28,779 nucleotides of DNA, from the IMG/VR virus record IMGVR_UViG_3300021356_000122, positions 1 through 28,779 of that record; one strand, given 5' to 3'. A model generated the notes under the pieces. It did not search any database. It had not been told where the DNA came from and was given only the letters and a program-made list of their open reading frames with translations. Made by a program: the position numbers and the translations under genes. Positions 15,922 through 23,547 of the stretch are shown here, piece by piece (the first letter of the stretch is position 1; each line of letters begins with the position of its first letter). The DNA is from a virus.

Positions 15922-17061
15922 TTATGTTTTAATAATGTAATTCAAGATTATTGTAGGCTGTACGTTGTTGTGTGCTGAACCACTACCCTTACTACCTGTA
16001 GTTCCACTAATTGATACGGAGATAGAATTACTTGATGAACTTTGTCCACTACCTCCTCTGTTGACCCCTAAACCATCATTTAAAAACGTCATAGCCGTAA
16101 TACTGTCTGTGTCACTAAAACTGTGCGTGTGAGCAGCTAACTGTGCTGTTGTCAATGTGTGCGTTTCGGAACCACCTGTGGCTCCCAAGTCATCACCATT
16201 AAGACCACCAGTTTGATTGGTAAGTCTGTTGGCTGATGCACCTCCCATGTCGTCTTGACCTGCAATAACTCTTCCTCTTAAATCTGGAAGATTAAATGTT
16301 GATGACCCATCACCTGATCCATATGTTGTGCTTATAGCAGAAAAAAGAGTTGCGTAAGTAGTTCGTGATACAGCCGAACCATCACATAATAAAAACCCTG
16401 TTGGAGCAGAAGTTCCTGCATACGGCATCAACGCACCAGATGGCACAATATTAGATTCATAACTAAAGCTACCATCTCCATCAGACACCACAGCCTGACC
16501 AGATGTTCCATTTCCTGATATGTTTATTGCTGCTGCCCCAATAGAGTTGTCAGCTACGGCATCAGCACCAACGGCATCATCCGCTATTTTAGCAGCCGTA
16601 ACTGCATCATCTGCTAGAGTTGCTGTTACTACGCTTGCATCAGCCGCATTTGGTTTTATCTCTGTGACCGATGCTCCTGATCCTGCACCATCTGCAAATA
16701 TTATAGCTTGCTTACCTGCTGCTACGCTTACGTTAGCTCCAGAGCCTTGTGTAAATGTAGCTATTTGACTTGTGCCATTTTGCACAAAGTATAGCTTGTC
16801 TGCATCATTAGGGCTTATTGTTATTGTGTTTTCACCAGATGGTGAACCTCCTAATACTAAAACTTTTGACATACCATCAGAAACTGTGCCATCGCTAGTT
16901 GTAAGAGTGTGCGTTGTACCTGAAAGGGTTATACTAACAACACCGTTAGTTAACCTATCTATAATATCAAAGTTGTTATTTGTAGTGGTTCCCCAAGCTC
17001 CTGCCTTTTCACCAAGACCTATCTTTTCTATACCACCGTTGTCTGTATATGTACTTGGCAT
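15922..17061 (-). CDS. Tail fibre with phage tail-collar domain
   Basis: 379 residues. The N-terminus (TYTDNGGIEKIGLGEKAGAW, then GTTTNNNFDIIDRL) is a known marine-phage fibre start. Residues about 125-185 are an Ala/Asp-rich shaft with repeated 'ADDAVTAAKIADDAV' units. Then comes the tail-collar domain: PSGALMPYAGTSAPTGFLLC, DGS, and STFNLPDLRGRVIAGQDD. The C-terminus has TTAQLAAHTHSFSD and ends with VQPTIILNYIIK, as in collar-type fibre tips. It likely contacts a cell-surface glycan. It is preceded by a strong GAGGAGAA ribosome site and by the palindromic intergenic element, so it may head a transcript. Confidence 0.93.
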   Translation of the reverse strand: MPSTYTDNGGIEKIGLGEKAGAWGTTTNNNFDIIDRLTNGVVSITLSGTTHTLTTSDGTVSDGMSKVLVLGGSPSGENTITISPNDADKLYFVQNGTSQIATFTQGSGANVSVAAGKQAIIFADGAGSGASVTEIKPNAADASVVTATLADDAVTAAKIADDAVGADAVADNSIGAAAINISGNGTSGQAVVSDGDGSFSYESNIVPSGALMPYAGTSAPTGFLLCDGSAVSRTTYATLFSAISTTYGSGDGSSTFNLPDLRGRVIAGQDDMGGASANRLTNQTGGLNGDDLGATGGSETHTLTTAQLAAHTHSFSDTDSITAMTFLNDGLGVNRGGSGQSSSSNSISVSISGTTGSKGSGSAHNNVQPTIILNYIIKT

Positions 17062-17072
17062 TGCTTCTCCTC

Positions 17073-17098
17073 AAAAAGTTCTATGGTACTTTTATACC
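17073..17098 (-). promoter_or_regulatory. Palindromic intergenic element, copy A (candidate late promoter or operator)
   Basis: On the minus strand: GGTA-T-AAAAGT-ACC-ATAGAACTTTTT, followed at once by the GAGGAGAA ribosome site and ATG at 17061. It contains inverted arms AAAAGT / ACTTTT. Apart from one inserted T and three middle bases it equals the copy at 10304-10332. It fills nearly the whole gap between the 119-residue protein gene and the collar fibre. A TATAAAA string is present, but no convincing -35 box was found. Confidence 0.45.
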
Positions 17099-17458
17099 TT
17101 ATTGTATGACATCTGTCCATGTTTGAGATGCTCCTGTGTTTATCTCTGTCCATGTCTGTGAAGCACCTGTTGTTATGTTTGTGTATGTGTTTCCTACGTC
17201 TGGTATAATTAATCCCCACACTGTTTCGTTTCCTATCTCACCTATGGCTGACAATCCTGTAATTGATATGTTGGCTGTTCCTGTTACAGATATCGTGCCT
17301 AAAGCCATTGTGGCTGACACACCTATAGCATCGGCTGCACCTATTGCTGTAATACCAACACTACCTAAAGCTGACGTTCCTACTTGTCCTGATACTGGTA
17401 CAAAAGCACCTGGCAGTTCTGCAATAGAGACTTCTGATATGGCATTAAAGCCAAGCAT
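17099..17458 (-). CDS. Small Gly/Ala-rich tail or virion protein with C-terminal tandem repeat
   Basis: 119 residues. It begins MLGFNAISEVSIAELPGAFV, a start I recall from marine-phage structural proteins. The middle is a run of alternating small and hydrophobic residues (TSALGSVGITAIGAADAIGV) that looks like repeated beta strands, then WGLIIPD. The C-terminus carries two near-identical tandem units, TGASQTWTEI (97-106) and TGASQTWTDV (108-117). Function is unknown; the neighbours suggest a fibre accessory. The start shares bases with the stop of the 54-residue gene (TAATG). Confidence 0.8.
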   Translation of the reverse strand: MLGFNAISEVSIAELPGAFVPVSGQVGTSALGSVGITAIGAADAIGVSATMALGTISVTGTANISITGLSAIGEIGNETVWGLIIPDVGNTYTNITTGASQTWTEINTGASQTWTDVIQ

Positions 17459-17622
17459 TAGTCAGCGTCCTGTATTGTCAGTGTGCCTTCCTGTACTTGT
17501 TTTAGTATTTCTGCGTATTCCGTATTATTTGGGTCTGGTGGTACAAACATCTCTGTACCATCTATAGTTGCTTTAATTACAGTTTTTTCTTCTGTTGTAT
17601 ATTGTGCTGATGTAATATTCAT
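17458..17622 (-). CDS. 54-residue conserved phage protein in the tail block
   Basis: An open frame from ATG at 17622 to TAA at 17458 encodes 54 residues: MNITSAQYTTEEKTVIKATI, then DGTEMFVPPDPNNTEYAEIL, then KQVQEGTLTIQDAD. The 'KATIDG.EMFVP.DP.N..YAEIL' core is one I recall in many marine phages beside fibre genes. It fits exactly between the 376-residue fibre and the 119-residue protein, with a TAATG overlap downstream. The role is unknown; size and position suggest a fibre-assembly helper or minor tail part. Confidence 0.8.
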   Translation of the reverse strand: MNITSAQYTTEEKTVIKATIDGTEMFVPPDPNNTEYAEILKQVQEGTLTIQDAD

Positions 17623-17624
17623 TT

Positions 17625-18755
17625 TTATAGCTCTGCCTTAAAATTCCATGAAGCATTTGGATTGTTTAGCCATCTCCAAGAAACGGTATGTCCAACGCTT
17701 ATTCCACTTGCAAAAGTAAAACTAATATGTGCATGTCTTGTGCCGCTTTCAGCTAGACTAGTACCAGTCATGTTATAACTAGCACCTGCATTATAGTTAA
17801 AATGCTGAACAGTTGATGAGCTTATGTTATTAAGTTCTAAAGTGGGAACTGCTCTCATTTCTACTGGATATTCATAAAACCATTTAGTGCCGTTAGCATC
17901 TTGAGAGTGTGTAATGTATCTTGCATAAGCACTGTCAATAGGAAAGGGATGACCTGCCCCACTTACTGCATGAAAATAGCGTTGACACCTAGCCAACTCT
18001 TCTCCAAAATTATTAATATGCTCAAACTCTGTTGGGTTCTGCCCTATTTCTAATTGAACACCTGTGAGATACCAAGTAGCACCATTTGTTCCTACTACAG
18101 AGGTTGCTCCAGTGGCAGAAAAATAATCTCCTGCTCCCCAAGCTCCTGCACTTCCACTATAGTTTGAACCAACACCTAAACCAAAACTTACCCATAGTCC
18201 AGTTTCATTAGTTGCCCCTATCCACGTTCCACTTGTATCACCACTTATAGTTATAGATTTTTTCTCCCATGTATTTGCAGAGGATATAGTATATGTAAAA
18301 GGGTAGTTTCTGTTTCTTGCATTATTTTTTAAAGCACCACCAAATGTGCCAGTCAAGCTAGAACGAACATAAAAAGATAGTGTAATTGTTTTTGCAGAGG
18401 ATGTTCCAAATTGCAGTAAAGCTGTGTTATGTCCCTCTATAAGTTGTTCAATGTTAAAAATGTTATTTGCTGCATCTGAAGTAGCCGCAGATGAAGTTAC
18501 AAGTAAAGAATGAGCAAAATTATCAGGTGTAGTTGAGGACTGTTGAACAGTAAATTTACCAGTCGTAGCACCTCCATCGTATGAGTTACCTCTAAACCTA
18601 TCAAGATTGTAACTACCATTAGTTTGAGCAAAACTACTGCCACCATTTCTTTGGTCAATAGCCATTGCACCATTGATAATCAAGTTCCTATTTACTCCAC
18701 CACCCCCTGCGTTGATGTTGCCTATAAGGTTTGCTAATTCTGCTGCTTTGCTCAT
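17625..18755 (-). CDS. Tail fibre/receptor-binding protein with carbohydrate-binding-like domain
   Basis: 376 residues. The pattern NRNLIINGAMAIDQRNGGSS, LDRFRGN, then IEQLIEGHN, AKTITLSFYVRSSLTGTFGG, TWEKKSITISGDTSGTW, TWYLTGVQLEIG and EELARCQRYF is a well-known phage fibre module resembling jelly-roll carbohydrate-binding domains. The C-terminal 110 residues form a separate beta-rich region. The N-terminus (MSKAAELANLIGNI) is a short helix with a Gly linker, probably an attachment peptide. It starts by ATGA overlap with a C1q-like gene. It likely binds surface sugar; the ligand is unknown. Confidence 0.9.
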   Translation of the reverse strand: MSKAAELANLIGNINAGGGGVNRNLIINGAMAIDQRNGGSSFAQTNGSYNLDRFRGNSYDGGATTGKFTVQQSSTTPDNFAHSLLVTSSAATSDAANNIFNIEQLIEGHNTALLQFGTSSAKTITLSFYVRSSLTGTFGGALKNNARNRNYPFTYTISSANTWEKKSITISGDTSGTWIGATNETGLWVSFGLGVGSNYSGSAGAWGAGDYFSATGATSVVGTNGATWYLTGVQLEIGQNPTEFEHINNFGEELARCQRYFHAVSGAGHPFPIDSAYARYITHSQDANGTKWFYEYPVEMRAVPTLELNNISSSTVQHFNYNAGASYNMTGTSLAESGTRHAHISFTFASGISVGHTVSWRWLNNPNASWNFKAEL

Positions 18756-19276
18756 CCTACTAAGTATCCCCAGAAATATGTGGCAGTGTCAAAATGCCAA
18801 CTCGTGTCTGATTGTGCTGTCATAGTTACTTTTAAAGTATCACTTACACTACAATTATAAATACCAGACAAAGAAACAGAGTGATAAACATTTGATATAT
18901 CATCTTCTAAATGATAATACTGCTCTAGTTTTGTTGTATCACTGTTTTTTATAATTTTCATGTTAAGATAATTTCCTGCTGTTGCACTATCTACTCTAGC
19001 AGTAGAACCAAACATATAAATACCTGCAACAGGAATTGTTATTTTATAAGTAGAGCTACTATATGTTACCCCTCCACTTAAAAAACAATTACTACCACTT
19101 GTTGTATCAAATGGAATCTCTACTGCACTAGAGGATGTTTGATTTGATTGAGCAGATAACCCTAATCTCCAAGCAGGAGTAACTCCACGAGTAACCCTAC
19201 CACTACTATCAATAGACAAAGCCGTATTAGAGTTCGTTGCGTCTTGTATGGTATTTACTTTAAGTATTGATGCCAT
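18752..19276 (-). CDS. Small adhesin: N-terminal docking peptide plus C1q/TNF-like domain
   Basis: 174 residues. The N-terminus MASILKVNTIQ...ALSIDSSGRVT is a version of the docking peptide shared with its neighbours. From about residue 35 a C1q-like jelly roll is suggested by an aromatic strand (TPAWRLGLSA), the centre TYKITIPVAGIYMFGST, 'VSLSGIYNCSVSDTLKVTM' and the ending ATYFWGYLVG. C1q-like domains trimerise and bind proteins or glycans. One of four such genes in the window, so probably an exchangeable receptor-binding part of the tail. Confidence 0.86.
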   Translation of the reverse strand: MASILKVNTIQDATNSNTALSIDSSGRVTRGVTPAWRLGLSAQSNQTSSSAVEIPFDTTSGSNCFLSGGVTYSSSTYKITIPVAGIYMFGSTARVDSATAGNYLNMKIIKNSDTTKLEQYYHLEDDISNVYHSVSLSGIYNCSVSDTLKVTMTAQSDTSWHFDTATYFWGYLVG

Positions 19277-19279
19277 TGG

Positions 19280-19753
19280 TTATCCTATTAATACTCCTGC
19301 AAAATGACTATACAGTCCATTTGTATTAAAATGTGCAGTTTCAGTGGTTGTATACATATACACTTCATCACTGGCACTTAACAAAGTCGTATAAGCAAAT
19401 GTGCCACTTCTGTAAGCAGCATTATCATCTGCTTGAAATCTAAATCTACTAACAGCATTAACTTGTAAATCTAATGCAATGTCATTCGCATTATTTGTAA
19501 AAGCTTGACCAGTAAAAAGATAAACTCCTGCTAAAGGTGCTGTAAATTTACCTGTTGACGTACTATAATGCCCTCCAATGTTATGACGTGTATTGTTCCA
19601 AACAACAATATTTCCTGCTGATACATTCCCAGAGGTTCTGTATGCTTCAAAGCTAGGTCTTGCAGGAGTGAGTATGCGTCCTGTGCTATCAATAGTCATG
19701 GCACTTGTGCCACCAGAATGTTTTATTGCATCTACATGAAGTTCACTTGCCAT
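19280..19753 (-). CDS. Small adhesin: docking peptide plus C1q/TNF-like domain
   Basis: 157 residues. The first 30 residues (MASELHVDAIKHSGGTSAMT then IDSTGRI) are the docking peptide. The domain that follows shows C1q landmarks: GGHYSTSTGKFTAPLAGVYL, a central FRFQADDN strand, YTTLLSASDEVYMYT and the ending YSHFAGVLIG. It reads as a sister of the gene at 23065-23547, with the same order of landmarks and clear local similarity in HYSTSTGKFTAP. The start shares one base with the stop of the gene upstream. Confidence 0.88.
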   Translation of the reverse strand: MASELHVDAIKHSGGTSAMTIDSTGRILTPARPSFEAYRTSGNVSAGNIVVWNNTRHNIGGHYSTSTGKFTAPLAGVYLFTGQAFTNNANDIALDLQVNAVSRFRFQADDNAAYRSGTFAYTTLLSASDEVYMYTTTETAHFNTNGLYSHFAGVLIG

Positions 19754-20298
19754 TATCCACCTATTTCAAAAACTTGCAACATTGATATTGAACGGAAGTC
19801 ATACTCATTTTCCGTTCTGTCTGGATGTGATCTATTAACGTACATAACATTACTTGATAGTCTTCCTGCCATCTGTAATTTATATGTTAATGCAGATGTC
19901 GTATTTGGCTCATCAACAATCTGAAAATTATGATCATGCACTATACCATGAGAATTACTTTGTGTTTGATCTGTGACTTTAGCAGATGCTATTCGCAGTC
20001 TACTATCTGCAGAACCATCAGCATTTGCACCTAATTCAGTTGAATCTCTTAACAACCTAACATAAGAGGTATAATAATCGGATGCTCCCCTTACAAGAAA
20101 ATTTATAAAAAACTTACTAGATGTACTTACTGGGTTCACTGTTACAGACAACCCAGTTATATCGACAAATGTAAAACCAGTCGCTGTTTGTGTATCTGTT
20201 TTTACAGCTTGAGTAACATTTATAATATGATTTGGGATATTAATACTTCCGCTCGTCGCTTTCCCCTCAATCTTATCTACTAATAATCTACTGGTCAT
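19753..20298 (-). CDS. Small tail protein, VDxIxG beta-sandwich family, member 3
   Basis: 181 residues. It starts MTSRLLVDKIEGKATSGSIN and continues INVTQAVKTDTQTATG, FVDITGLSVTVNPVSTSSKF and a C-terminal ISMLQVFEIGG. The layout matches the genes at 22097 and 22582: a 'VDxI.G' docking peptide, a 'GLSVTVNP.S.SSKF' strand pair, a 'D.PNT.SALTYKL' strand and a closing 'M.EI' strand. This is a second single-domain beta-sandwich family in the array. Function is not known; a fibre tip or decoration is inferred. It starts by ATGA overlap with the MPYIG gene. Confidence 0.85.
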   Translation of the reverse strand: MTSRLLVDKIEGKATSGSINIPNHIINVTQAVKTDTQTATGFTFVDITGLSVTVNPVSTSSKFFINFLVRGASDYYTSYVRLLRDSTELGANADGSADSRLRIASAKVTDQTQSNSHGIVHDHNFQIVDEPNTTSALTYKLQMAGRLSSNVMYVNRSHPDRTENEYDFRSISMLQVFEIGG

Positions 20299-20756
20299 AC
20301 TATTGTATACACTCCGTTAACTGTGATTGTAGCATTTGTAACTGTTATAGGTCCTGCTGACAATCCGTTTGTACCACTAGGTATTGTTATATCTGCCGTG
20401 ATACTGTTGCCGTTGGTTCTTATTATACTGTCATTTCCAAGAAAAGGATAGCGTGTATCTGACTCTGACTTGCTGTAGCTGTTGGCTATTGTAAACGCAT
20501 CGTAGGCTACAATCTCTACCACATCATTCAATGATGCTCCTGTTACTAACACCACCGTTGTACCAGAGGTAGAGGTGTAATCTGTGGCAGGTTTGAGTAA
20601 AACACCATTTTGATAGACATCTACATACTCACCATCGCTGTAGCTCAATACGTTTGCATTGGCATCTGATCCACTAAAAGATGTCTGTCCTGCTGTAGCT
20701 TGGTATATAAACCGTGTTCTAACACCTTGATTTGGTGCTTTTCCTATGTAGGGCAT
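20295..20756 (-). CDS. MPYIG-type tail-fibre N-terminal/adaptor protein
   Basis: 153 residues. MPYIGKAPNQGVRTRFIYQA, TAGQTSFSGSDANANVLSY, DGEYVDVYQNGVLLKPATDY and VEIVAYDAFTIANSYSKSES are the hallmark start of many cyanophage and pelagiphage fibres, where it is thought to join the fibre to the tail. Here it ends after only a short shaft (ITADITIPSG, ITVNGVYTIV), so it is either a compact fibre or an adaptor onto which separate tips assemble. The 23544-23993 gene shares the MPYIG start and a similar last strand. Confidence 0.9.
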   Translation of the reverse strand: MPYIGKAPNQGVRTRFIYQATAGQTSFSGSDANANVLSYSDGEYVDVYQNGVLLKPATDYTSTSGTTVVLVTGASLNDVVEIVAYDAFTIANSYSKSESDTRYPFLGNDSIIRTNGNSITADITIPSGTNGLSAGPITVTNATITVNGVYTIV

Positions 20757-20760
20757 ATTT

Positions 20761-21039
20761 TTATCCTATACTATTAGCGTCATCTCTTGCTTTTCGGTTC
20801 TGATAGTCAGACCTTGCTAACACAAGAGCCACAAAGTCGGCTTGGTTGCTTGGGATTGGGTCAGTGAAAGAACTATCGTTCATTAACTTTGTAGTCCATT
20901 CCTGTTGCATCCTCTTCCAACAATTGTTTATTTTTCCTGTCATTGCGTCTTGCACCCATTGATTAATGTCAACCAAATCATTATTTAATATAGCTTGTTG
21001 GGTATCATCGACTTCTATTGTTAGTGTAAGTTTTGCCAT
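20761..21039 (-). CDS. Small conserved phage protein in the fibre array
   Basis: 92 residues: MAKLTLTIEVDDTQQAILNN, then DLVDINQWVQDAMTGKINNC, WKRMQQEWTTKLMND and a C-terminal helix DFVALVLARSDYQNRKARD. Unlike its neighbours it is mostly helical after one beta strand. I recall relatives between fibre genes of marine phages. The mix of 'IEVDD...I..DLVDI..WV..A..GK' and a Trp-rich helix hints at an assembly factor or chaperone, but no function is known. The next gene begins 4 bases after it. Confidence 0.83.
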   Translation of the reverse strand: MAKLTLTIEVDDTQQAILNNDLVDINQWVQDAMTGKINNCWKRMQQEWTTKLMNDSSFTDPIPSNQADFVALVLARSDYQNRKARDDANSIG

Positions 21040-21056
21040 TTATTTTTTCCTCTTTT

Positions 21057-21677
21057 TTAACAAACTAAATAGCCACTGAAATGGCTTGCCTGTTTAATGT
21101 CAGCTTGAGTTGTACCCACATATTGCGTAAATTCTAAATGTGCCGTGTCATTTGCATCCATGTCTATTAAAACACTTAATGCAAAATTCCAATATACTGG
21201 GTCTCCACTAAGACCTCTCAAATCATTTATTTGAGAAGTTAAATCACGATTAGAAACTCTTAGTATTACACGAGTAAAAGTTGCGTCTGAGTCAACATTG
21301 TCTATCCTTACAGAAAAACTTAAATTATATTTGCCAGTAACAGGTGCAGTAAAAGTGTTAGACGAAAAATCACCATTTTGGTCAAATCTTTCTTCATCAA
21401 AAACTATTGTATCCGCATTTGCAATATTTGTTTGGTCTGCGGATGGTTTGACATGAAAAGCAGATTGCAAAGGCTTAGTAATGTGACCATTAGCATCAAT
21501 AATCATATGTGATGTAGTGCCTAGTGTAGAGCCTAGACCTATTGTAAGGCTGTCTGCACTATCATCCAGTCCTATGTGAAAGTCCTGTGCATTACCATCA
21601 AATATAATAGAATTATCAGATGCTGTACCATCTCCTAATGTACCTAATCCTTTACCTCTAACTTTAGTTAACGCCAC
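21057..21677 (-). CDS. Fibre protein with shaft repeat and C1q/TNF-like tip
   Basis: 206 residues. The first 65 residues (MALTKVRGKGLGTLGDGTAS, IIFDGNAQDFHIGLDDSADS, MIIDANGHI) are a short shaft of the kind used in marine-phage fibres. From about 70 a C1q-like domain follows: PLQSAFHVKPSA, FSSNTFTAPVTGKYNLSFSV, VLIDMDANDTAHLEF and the ending ASHFSGYLVC. The match to the C1q pattern (F-x-x-P-x-x-G-x-Y-x-x-x-F, D/N-D near the end, closing F-x-G-x-L) is good. Longest of the four C1q-like genes. Confidence 0.87.
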   Translation of the reverse strand: MALTKVRGKGLGTLGDGTASDNSIIFDGNAQDFHIGLDDSADSLTIGLGSTLGTTSHMIIDANGHITKPLQSAFHVKPSADQTNIANADTIVFDEERFDQNGDFSSNTFTAPVTGKYNLSFSVRIDNVDSDATFTRVILRVSNRDLTSQINDLRGLSGDPVYWNFALSVLIDMDANDTAHLEFTQYVGTTQADIKQASHFSGYLVC

Positions 21678-21686
21678 TTCTTACTC

Positions 21687-22100
21687 CTAGCTTGGTTTTG
21701 TTGGAAAGGTTACACTGCTCATGTCTAGTGTTCCATCACTGTTTAGCGTTGGTGTTGAATTAGCAGGTAAATCTCTCAAGGCTTGTCTATATGTTGCCCA
21801 ATCACTTGACATAGTGACATCGCTGTTACCCATCCAATCTGTTTCTGCCAGTAATCTGTCTCGTTCTACACGAAGCAATCGCATCGGCTCACGGCTTTGC
21901 AGTAGCGTCTTTTCACCTGCTACCTGTGCGTATGTTACACCCCAATCACTTGGGTCTGCACTTTCGATTGCTGAACCATTTGCATCTGCTCCAGTAACCT
22001 TACGAAACATCTGGTTAAACTCTTCTTCATTTGTAGGCTCTCCTCTAAGAACCCACTCTGTAACTCCTAAACTCGATAATGCTTGTGCTATTGTTGTCAT
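21687..22100 (-). CDS. Tail-fibre assembly chaperone-like protein
   Basis: 137 residues. The C-terminal half holds EPMRLLRVERDRLLAETDWM followed by SSDWATYRQALRDLPAN, the usual 'R..RD.LL..tDW...D......W..YRQ.LRDLP' core of phage tail-assembly chaperones (Phage_tail_APC type). The N-terminal half (MTTIAQALSSLGVTEWVLRG, EEEFNQMFRKVTG) is less typical. Its place inside the fibre array suggests that it folds or trimerises the neighbouring adhesins. It overlaps the upstream gene by ATGA. The role is inferred from the motif; which fibre it serves is unknown. Confidence 0.85.
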   Translation of the reverse strand: MTTIAQALSSLGVTEWVLRGEPTNEEEFNQMFRKVTGADANGSAIESADPSDWGVTYAQVAGEKTLLQSREPMRLLRVERDRLLAETDWMGNSDVTMSSDWATYRQALRDLPANSTPTLNSDGTLDMSSVTFPTKPS

Positions 22101-22585
22101 TGTTTTATCTCCATTGCTGTGATCGTGCTGTTTGTAGTGTTATTTCCTCCAAGAGCGTAGTTGTTAAATCCTATTGATGAACTATTTGCACTCGATCTAT
22201 AATATACTGAATATGTAGTTGCACTCGTAGTTGAAGGAGAATCAAGAAATTGATGAGCAAGACTTTCAGAAACTACAGTTTGATTTTGTCCTTGAGCTGA
22301 TGAAATATGATTTAAAAACGAAGTTCCTTTATACAACTGGTATATGCCGTAAGTTGCTGAATCAACTGTATACAAACCATTAATTGATATCGAAATTAAA
22401 ACTTTACTACTGCTAAACTTAGGAGTAATAGATACAGATAATCCAGTAGAAGTAAGAGTATCACTATTCATTGGTGACCAAGCACTTACTTGGCTTGATT
22501 GAACTTGCACAACCATACCTGCTGGCATAGCCACAGTTCCTGCTGTTGTCTTACCCTGTATTGTGTCTACTGATAGTGTACTCAT
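22097..22585 (-). CDS. Small tail protein, VDxIxG beta-sandwich family, member 2
   Basis: 162 residues. MSTLSVDTIQGKTTAGTVAM is the docking peptide; then VVQVQSSQVSAW, TLTSTGLSVSITPKFSSSKV, an ALxHQFLDSPSTTSATTY strand and the closing STITAMEIKQ. It shares this order with the upstream neighbour and with the gene at 19753. The family resembles phage fibre-tip modules I have seen in uncultured marine phages; no structure is known to me. Starts by ATGA overlap. Confidence 0.86.
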   Translation of the reverse strand: MSTLSVDTIQGKTTAGTVAMPAGMVVQVQSSQVSAWSPMNSDTLTSTGLSVSITPKFSSSKVLISISINGLYTVDSATYGIYQLYKGTSFLNHISSAQGQNQTVVSESLAHQFLDSPSTTSATTYSVYYRSSANSSSIGFNNYALGGNNTTNSTITAMEIKQ

Positions 22586-23061
22586 TGGGCAATCTCCATT
22601 AGAGTTATCGAAGAACCTCCATTATTATTGATGATGACAGAGCAATTTGAATCTAGTGATTTAATATGGACAGTATATGTTGTTGCACTTGAAGTGTTTG
22701 GACTGTCTAAAACTTTTAATATTGCACCAGTTGCTACATTGTCTGTGTTTCCAGTTCCTGCTAATTCTCTTGTTCCGTGATCAATAAATTGACCAATGGC
22801 TGTGCTACCTCTGTGAATTTGTGCTACAACATGACCACCATTTGATGTTCCAGTAGTTTGTCTTAACTGACACTGACAAATAACAAGAATTTTACTTGTG
22901 GCAGATTGGGGTGTAATTGTTGCTGTTACACTGGTTGAAACAAAAGATGTTGATGATGATGTTTGGCTTGTATCATTTTCAGCATTAACAACCTGCACCA
23001 CATACCTATTTGTGCCATCTGCTGTCTGTCCTCTTATGCTGTCTACTCTTAATGTACTCAT
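22582..23061 (-). CDS. Small tail protein, VDxIxG beta-sandwich family, member 1
   Basis: 159 residues. MSTLRVDSIRGQTADGTNRY, VVQVVNAENDTS, FVSTSVTATITPQSATSKIL, then KVLDSPNTSSATTYTVHI and the closing SITLMEIAQ. The 'GQTADGTNRY' start recurs in marine-phage fibre proteins. Like its two sisters it is a docking peptide plus one beta sandwich. A tail-fibre tip role is inferred from the neighbourhood. Begins 3 bases after the C1q-like gene upstream. Confidence 0.86.
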   Translation of the reverse strand: MSTLRVDSIRGQTADGTNRYVVQVVNAENDTSQTSSSTSFVSTSVTATITPQSATSKILVICQCQLRQTTGTSNGGHVVAQIHRGSTAIGQFIDHGTRELAGTGNTDNVATGAILKVLDSPNTSSATTYTVHIKSLDSNCSVIINNNGGSSITLMEIAQ

Positions 23062-23064
23062 TGT

Positions 23065-23547
23065 TTATCCTATTAAAAACCCAGAGAAGTGGGTGTAGTT
23101 AGATGTTGCCGCTGATGTTCCATAAACAGAAGCAGTAACAGCAACAACTTGCACATAATCATTAGCAGAAAGAGAAGCCACTGTAGAAAAACTTGACGAA
23201 AAATCATTATCTAAATAAGTATAGCCTTGAGAAACAGCATAAGATGTGCCGTTTATATGAATTTCAGAACGAAAATAACTATCAGTCCCATCATGATCGG
23301 ACATCACATTAGTAGAAAAACTATAGACACCTGCTACTGGAGCAGTAAATTTTCCAGTGCTTGTATCGTAATGTGAACCTTGATTAACAACAGCCGTATC
23401 AAATATAATCACTCCTGTAGCTTGATTAGACGTTCTTCTTGCCATAAAAGCAGGAACTTGTGGTAATGTTACACGACCAGAGCTATCAATAGTCTGAGCC
23501 GTAGTACCATTGGTGTGCTTTATATTCTGTACTAGAAGGTTGCTCAT
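23065..23547 (-). CDS. Small adhesin: docking peptide plus C1q/TNF-like domain
   Basis: 160 residues. MSNLLVQNIKHTNGTTAQTI then DSSGRVTL form the docking peptide. The domain from about residue 30 has C1q landmarks: VPAFMARRTSNQ, GSHYDTSTGKFTAPVAGVYS, SFSTVASLSANDYVQVVAV and the ending YTHFSGFLIG. This is the clearest C1q-like member of the array and the closest sister of 19280-19753. Expected to trimerise at the tail tip; the ligand is unknown. Starts by ATGA overlap with the MPYIG gene. Confidence 0.9.
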   Translation of the reverse strand: MSNLLVQNIKHTNGTTAQTIDSSGRVTLPQVPAFMARRTSNQATGVIIFDTAVVNQGSHYDTSTGKFTAPVAGVYSFSTNVMSDHDGTDSYFRSEIHINGTSYAVSQGYTYLDNDFSSSFSTVASLSANDYVQVVAVTASVYGTSAATSNYTHFSGFLIG

